Counted from the first letter of the stretch, positions 39,967-49,934 are shown. The stretch is 59,958 nucleotides of DNA from Candidatus Copromonas faecavium (nom. illeg.) (GCA_018712915.1 DVGC01000034.1:1-59958); one strand, 5' to 3'. Program-made: numbers and translations. Notes: generated from the sequence alone by a model not told the origin.

Positions 39967-40743
39967 CTAATATCCGATTTCTTCCAGCCATGCGGCCACA
40001 TCCGAATCTGCGTCGGCCACTGTCTGCTCGCTGACCGTAAATCCATTCTCAATCACGGACGCATCCGGCTCCAGCTCTTCAATGGTCTGAATGGTACGGG
40101 AAAAACGGCTGCCGTTGTGAACATTGAACGGAACAATGGTTTTCCCTGAAAAGTCATACTCATCAAAAAAGCTGTACATTGCCATGGGAAGATCCGCCCA
40201 CCAGCTGGGATAACCGACAAAAATCGTATCATACTGATCCAGATTTTCAATATGAGTGGTCAGTTCCGGTCTGGCATCCTCCTCCTGCTCTGTGGCAGCG
40301 TAATCAATCAGCTCTCCTCCGTCCGCAGGATAAACCACGGAAGTCTGAATGGAGAACAGATCGCCGCCTGTATATTCCTGAATCATGTTGGCAACCGCCT
40401 GAACCCGGCCCACAGCCTCACCGTTTATCATCGAATAGCTGGCGGAAGAAACGGCATCCACCCCGCTGTTTTCCGCGGCAGTAAAATATGCAATCAGAAT
40501 ATGACTGTCTCCTTCCGATGCCGGATTTTCTGTCACCGACGCGCCGGCCTGCTCTGCTCCCGACGTACCTACCTGTCCTGCTCCGCTCTCTGCCGCCACC
40601 GTGCTGACCTGCTCTGCTGCACGCTCAGTCTCTGATACACTGTCCTGGTCTGCCGCCGCATCCCCACAGGCAGAAAGGGAAACTGCTAGGACACCGGCTG
40701 ATAATAAACAAATCGTCTGTTTTCCAAATTTTTTTATGTTCAT
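39967..40743 (-). CDS. Flavodoxin-domain lipoprotein (second copy)
   Basis: A 258-residue lipoprotein paralogous to the one at 642-1430. Signal peptide with lipobox LSAC (C25), then an Ala/Glu/Val-rich linker (about residues 30-80) and a flavodoxin domain. The FMN phosphate loop is longer and altered (YFTAAENSGVDAVSS) compared with the canonical TxNT loop of the first copy, so FMN affinity may differ. GYPSWWADLPM is the flavin-facing aromatic motif. AAAGGAGAGG precedes ATG 40741-40743; the longer upstream reading frame is not used. First gene of the flavodoxin-esterase-DUF4405 operon. Confidence 0.85.
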   Translation of the reverse strand: MNIKKFGKQTICLLSAGVLAVSLSACGDAAADQDSVSETERAAEQVSTVAAESGAGQVGTSGAEQAGASVTENPASEGDSHILIAYFTAAENSGVDAVSSASYSMINGEAVGRVQAVANMIQEYTGGDLFSIQTSVVYPADGGELIDYAATEQEEDARPELTTHIENLDQYDTIFVGYPSWWADLPMAMYSFFDEYDFSGKTIVPFNVHNGSRFSRTIQTIEELEPDASVIENGFTVSEQTVADADSDVAAWLEEIGY

Positions 40744-41074
40744 CTGATTCCTCTCCTTTTCTACCGGTTGTCTGCTGACTGCTCCCGGTTTCCTTGTGCA
40801 TTCCGTCCGCTCCGAAAGACTTCCGGCATTCCCAGCCGCCTTCCTTCCCACAAAGCAGACTTCATGCTCTTTAAATAGAGTATAATCCATTCCCCATGAT
40901 TTACAGAATTTCCGATCTGTTTACCAGTTTATACCCGCCGGTTAATGCAAAAAACGGGAATGAAATCATTCATTCCCGCGTAAAAGTTTCCCTGTTTTCT
41001 TTCTGTTTTCTTTCTGGTTTCTTTCTGGTTTCGTTCCGGTTTTTCTGACCTTGTCGGTATTTTCTTCCGGCTCC
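40744..41074. other. 331-bp spacer between VanX-like gene and flavodoxin operon
   Basis: Holds the VanX-like gene terminator (40948-40978), a weak promoter candidate for the flavodoxin operon with TATACT at 40879-40884 and poor -35, and a run of T-rich repeats (CTTTCTGGTTT-like, about 40990-41045). No gene is supported; a minus-strand frame over the T-rich part is low complexity. Confidence 0.6.
40948..40978 (-). terminator. Terminator of the galE/VanX-like unit
   Basis: CGGGAATGA (40955-40963) and TCATTCCCG (40970-40978) form a perfect 9-bp stem with 6-nt loop, followed on the minus strand by six T. Confidence 0.9.
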
Positions 41075-43375
41075 TCACTCCCAGCTTCCGTCCTCATTTC
41101 GGTATCTCCAGCCTTCGTTACCAGCCTTCCAGCCTTCCACAGACACTCCCTCTTCCAGATATTCAAGCCCCAGCGTATCCCTTGTTTCATTATCCTGGAA
41201 ATGCCACCACTCTGACAGAAGCGTGTGGAATCCTGCCTCGGTCATATACTGGCTCAGCAAGTTGGCCGCCTCTGTATTCTCAGGCGTGACCGAATACCAG
41301 CTTAAATCATGCATATCACTTTGCATGGGGAGCTCCTCTCCCTCGCTCGTAAGAAGAGTCAAATCCAGCGCAATCCCCATATTATGGGAAGAGCCCTTCC
41401 TTGCAAGGAAGCTGGCCAGCGTATACGGTCCGTGATCCACCAGATCCCGGTAAACCGGAATCCGGACTGCTTCGGTTCCTGTCCCCTGTCCGTCCCCTGC
41501 ATCGGCGGCAAATTCTCCTGCCGCTTCCTGCACCGGCTTTTCGCTGGCAGTCGGTTCTTTTGTCCCCTGTGCCAGGTCGCTGCTGGCAGCCGGAATCCCC
41601 TCTGCATTCTCTGGGCCGGCAGCAGACCCGTCCGCAAATTCCCCGTTCCCGCCGTCACCATCCAGAACCGGCAGCGGTTCATCCAAAATCCGTGACGTTC
41701 TCTCGTACATGGCCGCCGTTGCCTCATGAGGCCGGTAGGCATCATAAATCCGGAACCGATAGCCGTCTTCCGCGGCCGTCTCAACAGCAGCAATCAGCTT
41801 CTGGCTGCTGGGATAAAGATACGGCGCCAGGAAATTTCCATCCGCCAGCCGGACCTTCTCATAGCCCGGAATCACCGTTCCCGTCACCTCAGGAATGGAA
41901 TATCCATGCATCATACAGCGGGAAGCATAGCTGTTGGTAATGTCATAATCACACAGGTCTCCCAGATATTCCGGCAGATTAATCATACAGTACCGGCTGT
42001 CAATATATCCCTGCACTCCGTCTTCTAATGAAGAACCCGCCAGGATATTCCCATCTGTCCTCACCAGAAACATCCCGTTTTCTTCTCCCAGGACACAATA
42101 GGCATTCCCTGCGGAAACGGTCCCCACCGTCTCTCCGCTCATGTCTGCCGAAGCATAAACAGGAAGCTCCCGTACCGGCCATATGGTACAGTACAGGGAA
42201 GAAATTTCCGTCCTGAAAGCAGTCTCTCCGGAGGCGGCAAGAAAATTTCCCTGTTCATCCGCCATGGACACCCGGTACGAATAAGAGCGCGCCGACGGCA
42301 AAACGCCGGTCTGGTATTCCCGTTCATCCTCCAGAGAAAACGTATCCACGGTTTCCCAGTTTCCGTCCTCTGTCCGGCTTTGCAGCTCATATGCGTTTCC
42401 TGCTGCCTCTGTCCAGAAAAACCGGAACCGGTTGCCGCCCAGTGCCTCCCATTCCAGAAGAGGGCTCTCAGGAAGCACATCGTCCCGTTCCACCACAATG
42501 GGCTCCGAGCACTCTCCCACAGCCACATAATTCTCCCCGCGGATCACCGGTCTTAAAACAAAAGAAAGCGGAGCGCCATATTCCGGAACCGGATAGTCTC
42601 CGTCCTCTCCGAAATGCAGAAGCAGTTCCTCCTGCCCGCCGGACCTTCCTGCCTCCATTGTGCTTTCTGTCCGTTCTTCCTCAAAAATGCCTGCTCCTGG
42701 TGCTTCTGCGCCAGTTTCCATTGCCGGTGCTTCTTCACTGCTTTCCGCTCCGGACACTTCTTCTTCCATTTTCTCTTCCGGCAGCTCTTCCGAAGCCTCC
42801 GGCCCCGGTTCTCCAGATGCAGCTTCATCAGAAATCCGGCTCTCCTCCGGAATCAGTTCATAGGAAAGTCCCTCCCCGGTTCCGGCTTCGAACTGAACCG
42901 TCAGCGTCTGGGCCTCTCTGTCGGTAAAGGCTCTGACTTCACAAGCCTCCAGCGCTTCTGCATCCGCCTCTCCGAAAAGAACTCCGCTTCCTTCTCTGAT
43001 TTTTCTCCCCATTGGAGTCCAGTAAGTGGAAAAGGGCGCAACGGATACCGTCACGCCCTCCTTTGGCACAGCCTCCAGCACAGCCTGGGTTTGTTCCGTA
43101 TCCAGGCTGAACAAAGGTGTATCTTCCCCGGAAGTACCATCAGACAGCGGCCAGGCCTGAACCCGGTATCCTTCTGCAGAGGAAGCTTCTGTCCAGGAGA
43201 CAAGAATCCCGTCCCCGGCCTCCATGTTAAGCTCCATCAGGGCTCCTTCCTCAAATCCGGAGGCTGCCTTCACATAGTCATGCCACACGAAGGCTCCTGT
43301 TCCAAGCACCAGGAGCAAAACGCCTCCTCCTGCTGCCAGGATCGCTGTCTTTCTCATATTTCCGGTTTTTTTCAT
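41075..43375 (-). CDS. Large exported VanX-like D,D-dipeptidase with SH3 and Ig-like domains
   Basis: A 766-residue surface protein. Domains in order: N-terminal signal anchor (residues 11-31), an Fn3/Ig-like domain (40-140), an acidic disordered stretch (about 180-265), a second Fn3-like domain (290-385), a bacterial SH3 domain (395-465), and a C-terminal M15/VanX-type peptidase with DAYRP (R548), SSHNMGIALD (H664, D671) and EWWH (E722, H725) as zinc and substrate ligands. VanX enzymes cleave D-Ala-D-Ala. A ~70-residue Gly/Ala/Glu-rich insertion (about 570-640) splits the catalytic domain. It is 6 bp after galE. Ribosome site is weak. Confidence 0.85.
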   Translation of the reverse strand: MKKTGNMRKTAILAAGGGVLLLVLGTGAFVWHDYVKAASGFEEGALMELNMEAGDGILVSWTEASSAEGYRVQAWPLSDGTSGEDTPLFSLDTEQTQAVLEAVPKEGVTVSVAPFSTYWTPMGRKIREGSGVLFGEADAEALEACEVRAFTDREAQTLTVQFEAGTGEGLSYELIPEESRISDEAASGEPGPEASEELPEEKMEEEVSGAESSEEAPAMETGAEAPGAGIFEEERTESTMEAGRSGGQEELLLHFGEDGDYPVPEYGAPLSFVLRPVIRGENYVAVGECSEPIVVERDDVLPESPLLEWEALGGNRFRFFWTEAAGNAYELQSRTEDGNWETVDTFSLEDEREYQTGVLPSARSYSYRVSMADEQGNFLAASGETAFRTEISSLYCTIWPVRELPVYASADMSGETVGTVSAGNAYCVLGEENGMFLVRTDGNILAGSSLEDGVQGYIDSRYCMINLPEYLGDLCDYDITNSYASRCMMHGYSIPEVTGTVIPGYEKVRLADGNFLAPYLYPSSQKLIAAVETAAEDGYRFRIYDAYRPHEATAAMYERTSRILDEPLPVLDGDGGNGEFADGSAAGPENAEGIPAASSDLAQGTKEPTASEKPVQEAAGEFAADAGDGQGTGTEAVRIPVYRDLVDHGPYTLASFLARKGSSHNMGIALDLTLLTSEGEELPMQSDMHDLSWYSVTPENTEAANLLSQYMTEAGFHTLLSEWWHFQDNETRDTLGLEYLEEGVSVEGWKAGNEGWRYRNEDGSWE

Positions 43376-43381
43376 AAATGA

Positions 43382-44413
43382 TTACGCTTCTTTCTTTGCA
43401 TCCCGATATCCATTGGGATTCATGGACTGCCATCTCCAGCTGTCGGCGCACATCTCATCGATGCCCCGCTTTGCCTCCCAGCCCAGTTCTTTCTTTGCCT
43501 TGGCCGGATCCGCATAGCAGGCAGCAATGTCGCCGGGACGTCTGGGCTTAATCACATAAGGAATCTCTCTTCCCACGGCCCGTGAAAACGCATGAACCAT
43601 ATCCAGCACGCTGTAGCCATGGCCCGTTCCCAGATTATAAACATAAACATCCGGCTTATCATTAAATTTCTGCAGCGCCTTCACATGTCCATCGGCCAGA
43701 TCCATCACATGAATGTAGTCGCGGACTCCGGTGCCGTCAGGCGTATCATAATCGTTGCCGAACACACCGACTTCCTTTAACTTTCCTACAGCCACCTGAG
43801 TGATATAAGGCGTCAGGTTATTGGGAATGCCTTCCGGATCCTCTCCAATCAGGCCGCTTTCATGGGCACCCACCGGATTGAAATACCGTAAAAGAATCAC
43901 GGTCCATTCCGGATCTGCCTTCTGAATGTCTGTCAGAATCTGCTCTAACATGCTCTTGGTCCAGCCATAGGGATTGGTGCACTGTCCCTTGGGGCACTCT
44001 TCCGTAATCGGAACAAAGGCCGGATCTCCGTAAACCGTGGCAGAGGAGCTGAAAATAATTTTCTTTACGCCATGCTTTCTCATAACGTCGCAAAGAATCA
44101 GCGTTCCCGTCAGGTTATTGTAATAATATTCCAATGGCTTCGCCACCGATTCCCCTACTGCTTTCAATCCGGCAAAATGAATCACCGCATCAATGCTTTC
44201 CCGGTCAAAAATACGCTCCATGGCCTCCCGATCCAGCATATCTGCCTTATAAAAGGTCAGATCCTTGCCCGTAATCTTCCTGACCCGGTTCAGGGATTCC
44301 TCTGAAGCATTGCTTAAGTTATCGAACACCACAACCTCGTGTCCCTGATTCAAAAGCTCCAGACAGGTATGGCTTCCAATATATCCTGCTCCGCCTGTTA
44401 CTAAAATTCTCAT
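43382..44413 (-). CDS. galE: UDP-glucose 4-epimerase
   Basis: A 343-residue extended short-chain dehydrogenase that interconverts UDP-glucose and UDP-galactose using tightly bound [12 protein letters not shown] is the dinucleotide loop; catalytic S/Y/K are in FSSSATVYG and YGWTKSM. Length is normal. AGGAGGAAACGC precedes the ATG. It is 170 bp downstream of the PBP gene and just before the VanX-like gene, suggesting supply of galactose for surface polymers beside wall enzymes. Confidence 0.97.
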   Translation of the reverse strand: MRILVTGGAGYIGSHTCLELLNQGHEVVVFDNLSNASEESLNRVRKITGKDLTFYKADMLDREAMERIFDRESIDAVIHFAGLKAVGESVAKPLEYYYNNLTGTLILCDVMRKHGVKKIIFSSSATVYGDPAFVPITEECPKGQCTNPYGWTKSMLEQILTDIQKADPEWTVILLRYFNPVGAHESGLIGEDPEGIPNNLTPYITQVAVGKLKEVGVFGNDYDTPDGTGVRDYIHVMDLADGHVKALQKFNDKPDVYVYNLGTGHGYSVLDMVHAFSRAVGREIPYVIKPRRPGDIAACYADPAKAKKELGWEAKRGIDEMCADSWRWQSMNPNGYRDAKKEA

Positions 44414-44532
44414 GCGTTTCCTCCTGGATAAATAAATTTTGATTCCCGTGAAAGCAGCGGGTCAAAGCCGTTTGCTCCGGCCCGGCCAGCCGTTTTCGTT
44501 TTCTTCCAAATCAGTGTACCACGGCTTTTCCT

Positions 44533-44553
44533 AAAAAGGAATAGGATTTCCTT
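44533..44553 (-). terminator. Weak terminator after the PBP gene
   Basis: AAGGAA-TAGGAT-TTCCTT on the plus strand (arms 44536-44541 and 44548-44553), followed by TTTTT on the minus strand. The stem is short and A/T-rich. Confidence 0.45.
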
Positions 44554-44583
44554 CTGAAAATATACGAATTTTATGGATAACCC

Positions 44584-46026
44584 TTACTCGCCCAGAATCC
44601 AGGCGTCAAAGAGGCTTGCGACAATGGGGGCGGCAACAGCACCTCCGGATCCGGCTTCTTCCACAATCACGCAGACCGCAATCTGAGGATCCTCCACCGG
44701 CGCGTAGCCCACAAACCATGCGTGGGTTTCCTTCCCGGTTTCAAATTCCGCCGATCCGGTTTTTCCTGCTGCCTGGTAAGAATCCCGCCGCAGGGCAGAG
44801 CCGGTTCCTTCATTTACCACCTGAATCAGAAGCTCCTTTAAGGCGGCCGCCTCATTGGGTACCATCAGTTCTGAAGAAACAGATGGGGAATACTCCCTTA
44901 CCAGTTCCCCGGCAGAGTTTTCCACCCGGTCAATCAAATAAGGCGTCATCAGAACACCGTCATTGGCGATGGCTGACATAATCAGAAGATTATGCATGGG
45001 AGACATCAGAGTCGCTCCCTGTCCGATGGAAGTCTGAAGAATTTCCCAGGTTCCGGCATCTGCATTCATTTGATAAGAGCTTTTGCTGTATGGCAGAGAA
45101 ATGGGCAGTTCCCGGTTGAATAAAAGCTGTTCGGAAAGCTCTCTCAGCCCGTTTAAATCCAGCGTCAGTCCCAGATTGGCGAAAGCGCCGTTGCAGGAAT
45201 TGGCAAAGGCTTCGGTAAAATTCTGATCTCCATGGACATTCTGGTGATAGCACTGAAGCCGGTAGGACTCATAGGAAAAGATTCCGCTGCAGTCAAACCG
45301 GTATTCGTTATAAGTCCCCGGATGCTCCCTCATATATTGGAGGGCCGTAATGATTTTAAAAGTGGAGCCGGGAGGATAAAGCCCCTGGGTGGCCCGGTTC
45401 AGAAGTCTGGCCTCCGTGCTGTCTCCATTAATCAAATCATTCCAGTTTTCGGCAGCCGTATTGGGATCAAAGGCCGGCTTTGACACCATACAGAGAATCC
45501 GTCCTGTCTTCGGCTCCATGGCCACGACGGCGCCCCTCCGGTTTCCCAGTGCATCGGAGGCAATCTGCTGAAGCTTCAGGTTCAGCGTCGTCACCACGCT
45601 GTCCCCCGTGTTCTTTTCCCCCGCCAGCTCGTTCATGGCATTGCCAAGATAATTTCCGTGGGTTCGCAAAAGCTGGAAGTTGGCCAATGACTCAATTCCC
45701 GTCTTTCCCGTAGTGGAATACCCCACCACATGAGCAAACAATTCCCCATAGGGATACTCCCGCCGTTCCACCGGTGTCCCGTTGCTGTCGGAAGCAAGAA
45801 CAGTCTGTGCCAGGACAGTCCCATCATCAGCCAGGATGCTTCCCCGAATCACCCGTTCTTCAAAAGCAGAAAGCCTGGCATTGTAAGGATTATTAATCAC
45901 CGCTTCGCTGTCTGAAACAAGAAACCAGGCAAGGTAGAGGGCCATGGCGCCGAACAGAACCGCAACCGCGGCGCAGAACCAGCGGATGCTCTGGTTTGCA
46001 CCCGGATTTGGTTTATTCTTTTTCAT
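44584..46026 (-). CDS. Penicillin-binding transpeptidase (class B type)
   Basis: A 480-residue peptidoglycan transpeptidase. One N-terminal membrane helix (residues 14-37) anchors it; a dimerisation domain follows (EERVIRGSILADDGTVLA). Catalytic motifs are S in PPGSTFKI, SCN in ANSCNGAFA and KTG in AAGKTGSAE. Class B PBPs such as FtsI pair with an FtsW/RodA polymerase, here immediately upstream with a 14-bp overlap. The size, shorter than FtsI, suggests a PBP of the Clostridial SpoVE/FtsW partner type. GGAGGAAACCA lies upstream of the ATG. Confidence 0.94.
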   Translation of the reverse strand: MKKNKPNPGANQSIRWFCAAVAVLFGAMALYLAWFLVSDSEAVINNPYNARLSAFEERVIRGSILADDGTVLAQTVLASDSNGTPVERREYPYGELFAHVVGYSTTGKTGIESLANFQLLRTHGNYLGNAMNELAGEKNTGDSVVTTLNLKLQQIASDALGNRRGAVVAMEPKTGRILCMVSKPAFDPNTAAENWNDLINGDSTEARLLNRATQGLYPPGSTFKIITALQYMREHPGTYNEYRFDCSGIFSYESYRLQCYHQNVHGDQNFTEAFANSCNGAFANLGLTLDLNGLRELSEQLLFNRELPISLPYSKSSYQMNADAGTWEILQTSIGQGATLMSPMHNLLIMSAIANDGVLMTPYLIDRVENSAGELVREYSPSVSSELMVPNEAAALKELLIQVVNEGTGSALRRDSYQAAGKTGSAEFETGKETHAWFVGYAPVEDPQIAVCVIVEEAGSGGAVAAPIVASLFDAWILGE

Positions 46027-47338
46027 TGGTTTCCTCCTCCTCTCCCCGCTTTAAAATGTACAGTCCCTGGATGATGTTAAACAGGATAAAGGTGGCAAGA
46101 ATCGAACTGCCTCCATAGCTGACAAACGGCAGCGTAACACCCGTGGAAGGAATAAATTTGACACTGCCGCCAACAGTCAGGAATACCTGGGTAATGTAAA
46201 CCGTTCCAAGGCCGAAGGCAATCAGCTTGTAAAACATGGCCTGCATTTTCATTGCAATCAGTACAAACTGAAAGAAACAGCACAGGCACACCAGAAGCAG
46301 GCAGAGAGCATAAAGCCCGCCCAGTTCTTCAAAAACAGCAGCAAAAATGAAATCCTTATTGACCACCGGGATCCGCTCCGGCATTCCCTGATAAAGTCCT
46401 GTGCCAAACCATCCTCCCGTTCCAATGGCAAACAGCGCCTGGGTCACCTGGTATCCCGTATCTGCAATATCCGCCCATGGATTCGCCCAGGCAGCCACCC
46501 GGCGCCTGACATGAGGAAACAGCTGATAGGCAACCACCGACGCTGCCGCTCCTCCAAGAAGGCCGGCTCCTGAATAGAGCAAATTGGAGGTGGCAGCCAA
46601 AAGCATGGCCAGGTAAGTCACAAAATAAATCAGCGCACTTCCCAGATCCCTGGAAAGCACCAGCACCAGCACATGGGCGGCAGCCACAGCCGTAGTCACC
46701 GCCACATTCTTAAATTCTGTGGAACGGTAAAACATGGTGGCAACAAAAAATACGAAACTGATTTTTACAAATTCTGAAGGCTGCACCGAGATGCCCCCAA
46801 AATTTAACGAAAGCTGAGCTCCGTAAGACGTATTGCCGATGGCACAGACCAGAATCAGAAGAACCAGCCCTAAAATTCCGTAAATCCACGGAATTTTGGC
46901 CAGCTGCCAGGCCCGGTCCACCACAAAGGGAATGATCCAGGTGACCACAGCCGAAGCTGCCACGATTACAAACTGGCGCATGGCCTGGTCAGGATTCAGC
47001 CTGGTCAGCATCACGAAGCCGGTCATCAGCAGAAGGCAGACATGATTGACCAGAATCCGTGATACATTCCTGTAAAACAGCCGGTACAGATAAATATAAC
47101 CCAGAAGGAATACGGCCTGCGCGGCATAAAAAACCACCAGAAGCAGGGAATCCGTATTCAGATAAATCAGAAGATTGGCAAGAAAATGCAGCATGAACAG
47201 GCAGACCACCTGACGCCCGACGGCGCGGTTTTGGGCTGTCTCATCCTTCATAAAATAATATCGCACACTGTAATAGGCATAGATCCCGATAAGAAGAATC
47301 ATCAGATACCGGGAAATCCCCACCACCAAGGTCGTCAT
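46013..47338 (-). CDS. FtsW/RodA/SpoVE-family glycosyltransferase
   Basis: A 441-residue protein with about ten membrane helices that polymerises lipid II. Family signatures include NFGGISVQPSEFVKI, SRDLGSALI (catalytic Asp region), and the C-terminal PSTGVTLPFVSYGGSS. Its last 14 bases overlap the PBP gene, so the two make a matched polymerase/transpeptidase pair. It cannot be assigned to FtsW, RodA or SpoVE from sequence alone. Upstream is the U32 gene, 21 bp away. Confidence 0.94.
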   Translation of the reverse strand: MTTLVVGISRYLMILLIGIYAYYSVRYYFMKDETAQNRAVGRQVVCLFMLHFLANLLIYLNTDSLLLVVFYAAQAVFLLGYIYLYRLFYRNVSRILVNHVCLLLMTGFVMLTRLNPDQAMRQFVIVAASAVVTWIIPFVVDRAWQLAKIPWIYGILGLVLLILVCAIGNTSYGAQLSLNFGGISVQPSEFVKISFVFFVATMFYRSTEFKNVAVTTAVAAAHVLVLVLSRDLGSALIYFVTYLAMLLAATSNLLYSGAGLLGGAAASVVAYQLFPHVRRRVAAWANPWADIADTGYQVTQALFAIGTGGWFGTGLYQGMPERIPVVNKDFIFAAVFEELGGLYALCLLLVCLCCFFQFVLIAMKMQAMFYKLIAFGLGTVYITQVFLTVGGSVKFIPSTGVTLPFVSYGGSSILATFILFNIIQGLYILKRGEEEETNEKE

Positions 47339-47359
47339 ACTCTCACCTGCCTGTTTCGT

Positions 47360-49813
47360 TTATTCCGCTCCCCGCCTGAAATGCCCTCTGGTATAGGCAC
47401 CCGGGAAGGTACTGTTTCCGATGCAGGAAACAAACTCATCATCAAAAACATCCAATATCCTTCGTGTCTGCTCTCCGTCCTCCACCGTAAAGTTGAGCCG
47501 GAATGCCGCAGCCTTCAATTCCTCCGTCTGGGCAGACAGCCCGAACAGAGACAAAGGCTCGCAATTATAAATCGTATTATAACAAAAACGGCACTGATTC
47601 ATAACAGGGAACCGTTTTCCCTTCCGATCCTTCAGATACAGAAGCTCCGGCTTTCCTGTGCATCCCTCCGTCGTTTTCCGGATACACTGGGCCGATACCA
47701 TCATCGGAAGATATCCGTAAACAATCAGCTCTCCCCGAATGCCGATCTCAAGAAGCTCCCTTTGATTTAATTCCACCGGAAGCGTCACCCGGGCGGCGCC
47801 GTAGCGTTCCATGGCCTGTCCGGCCAGATGGTTCCAGCAATACATGCCATGATCAAAATACAGGGGAAGCTCCGGCGCATATTCCTTAAAAAATCCCGGT
47901 TCTTCCATGGAGCCCACTCCGGCAGCGTCAAATCCGGCCTCTAAAAAGGCCTGCCGGTTCTTTAAAAAGTAAACTTCCGCTTCCTTCCTGAAGATCCGGG
48001 GAAGCATCAGATAGCAGCGGATCCCCCTCTCATGGCAGACGGAAACTGCCGCCTTCCAGCTTCCGGCGCCAAAGCTCTCGCTGGCAAGATAAACGGAGCA
48101 TGTCCGTCCTTTTTGTCCGCTCCATGCGGACAAAACTGGCAGGGCTGCCTCAAACTGATCCCTGGTGCTGACAAAGACGGAAATCTCCGGCTTCTGCTCC
48201 CCTTCCTTCCAGTTTTCCTTCGGGAGAACCGTATTTTTGCCCGCAATTTCTTCAGCCGTATGTTCGCCTGCGGTTTCTTTCGCCGCATCTCTGCCCACTG
48301 TTTCTTTTGCCGTATCTTTGCATGCAGCTTCCTTTGCCGCTTCTTCGTCCGGCAGCTTCTCCGGAGCCACTCTCCTGTATCTGGAAAGAATGGCCTGCTC
48401 CAGCTCCGAAAGCGCCTCCCGTCTCAGACGGTTCAGCTCCTGAACCGGAAGGAACACATTTCCCTCCACGTACACATGAAGTTCCTGAAACTCAAAAGGA
48501 GAATCTCCGGTTTTTAGCAGCTGTTTTCGGATCCGTTCCTCATCCATCGGAGCGTTTTTCGCTTCCTGAACGCACTCCCCCTCATTCCGGACAAAAAGGA
48601 ACTCCGCCGTTTTCCGTTTTCCACTCCAGTCCGGCGCTCCTGCATAAACTTTCTCCGGTTCCTTCTCCGGATCTTGCCCTCCGTCTTTCCTTCCGGCAGG
48701 CGCTTGATTCTTCCTTAAGCCTCCGGTCTCTCCTTCCCACTCCAGGGTCAGCCTGGCCGGTTTCCCCACGGCAAAATACCCGGTTCCGCGAACAGGTATC
48801 TTTTTGTCCTGAGCCGTGTACGTCTCATCCAGGAAATCAAAATAGGCCTGGTTTCCCTCTCTGAATGCCGGCTTTTCCTTTAAAACCACCATGTCCCTGC
48901 CGTTATGCTGCTCATAATATCCTCTGGTCTGTCCGCCCCGGTCGAACAAATCCAGCAGGCGCTTTTTATCCTCCGGATCGACCCGGTAACCGGCACGGCC
49001 CTCTTTTCGATACAAATCCACGTATTTCCGGTAAATGCTGACCACACCGGCCGTATACCGGGGACTCTTCATCCGTCCTTCAATCTTTAACGATACCACG
49101 CCCGCATCCAGAATATCAGGCAGAAGCTCCAGCGTGCACAAATCCTTTAAGCTCAGCAGGTAGGATTCTTTCCTTTTGCTGATGGTCTTCCGATCCCGTT
49201 CCGCCTCGAAGGGCAGACGGCAGGTCTGGGCGCACCGGCCCCTGTTGCCGCTCCTGCCCCCAATCAGACTGGAGAACAGGCACTGACCGGAATAACAGTA
49301 ACAAAGAGCACCGTGAACAAAGGTTTCCACCTCCATTCCCGTATCCTCCGCGATTTCCCGGATTTCCTCCAGAGACAGCTCCCTGGCCGGAACCACCCGG
49401 CAGGCCCCCATTTCCTTCAGAGCCCTGGCACTGTACTTTCCCGTCACAGTCATCTGGGTGCTTACATGGACAGGAAGATCCGGAAACTGTCTGCGGATAT
49501 AGGAAAACACTCCCAGATCCTGCACCAGAACCGCATCCAGTCCGGCCTCATAATATGGCTTTAAATACTCATAAAGTCCGGAAAGCTCCTGTTCCTTCAC
49601 CAGAGTATTGACCGTCATATAAATCCGGCAGTGATGCAGATGAACGAACTCAATGGCCCGCACCATATCCTCTTCATCCAGATTTTTTGCATATGCTCTG
49701 GCTCCGAACCGGTTCCCTCCAATGTAAACCGCATCGGCTCCCGCATTGACAGCCGCTCTCATACTCTCATAGGAGCCGGCAGGCGCCAAAAGCTCCACGT
49801 TTCTGTGTTTCAT
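47360..49813 (-). CDS. U32-family peptidase-like protein, RlhA/TrhP type, with long linker
   Basis: An 817-residue protein. N-terminal U32 domain (residues 5-330) has the Cys cluster C171, C173, C178, C194, C198 (CYCYSGQC and RCAQTCR), which binds a cluster in RlhA/TrhP tRNA or rRNA hydroxylases; a DUF3656-like part and a C-terminal second TIM-like domain (from about residue 541) follow. Residues 491-528 are degenerate 8-9 residue repeats, AKETVGRD-like, encoded by ~27-bp DNA repeats. It is longer than RlhA (about 650). Hydroxylation of RNA is inferred from family. AAGGAG precedes ATG 49811-49813. Confidence 0.88.
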   Translation of the reverse strand: MKHRNVELLAPAGSYESMRAAVNAGADAVYIGGNRFGARAYAKNLDEEDMVRAIEFVHLHHCRIYMTVNTLVKEQELSGLYEYLKPYYEAGLDAVLVQDLGVFSYIRRQFPDLPVHVSTQMTVTGKYSARALKEMGACRVVPARELSLEEIREIAEDTGMEVETFVHGALCYCYSGQCLFSSLIGGRSGNRGRCAQTCRLPFEAERDRKTISKRKESYLLSLKDLCTLELLPDILDAGVVSLKIEGRMKSPRYTAGVVSIYRKYVDLYRKEGRAGYRVDPEDKKRLLDLFDRGGQTRGYYEQHNGRDMVVLKEKPAFREGNQAYFDFLDETYTAQDKKIPVRGTGYFAVGKPARLTLEWEGETGGLRKNQAPAGRKDGGQDPEKEPEKVYAGAPDWSGKRKTAEFLFVRNEGECVQEAKNAPMDEERIRKQLLKTGDSPFEFQELHVYVEGNVFLPVQELNRLRREALSELEQAILSRYRRVAPEKLPDEEAAKEAACKDTAKETVGRDAAKETAGEHTAEEIAGKNTVLPKENWKEGEQKPEISVFVSTRDQFEAALPVLSAWSGQKGRTCSVYLASESFGAGSWKAAVSVCHERGIRCYLMLPRIFRKEAEVYFLKNRQAFLEAGFDAAGVGSMEEPGFFKEYAPELPLYFDHGMYCWNHLAGQAMERYGAARVTLPVELNQRELLEIGIRGELIVYGYLPMMVSAQCIRKTTEGCTGKPELLYLKDRKGKRFPVMNQCRFCYNTIYNCEPLSLFGLSAQTEELKAAAFRLNFTVEDGEQTRRILDVFDDEFVSCIGNSTFPGAYTRGHFRRGAE

Positions 49814-49934
49814 CTTTTCTCCTTCCATCCTACAGGCTCCCTCTCCTATCAGGGCCGGCAAACGAAAATGGGGCCGCTGCATCTGTCCGTGCGGCTGCCC
49901 CTGCCTTTCTTCGGATCCCATCCAGAATCCGTTC

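Noticed and set aside
40990-41045. Coding exon or gene in the T-rich repeats after the VanX-like gene
   Set aside because: Only low-complexity pyrimidine repeats; the open frame on the minus strand is Lys/Asn/Glu-rich with no ribosome site.
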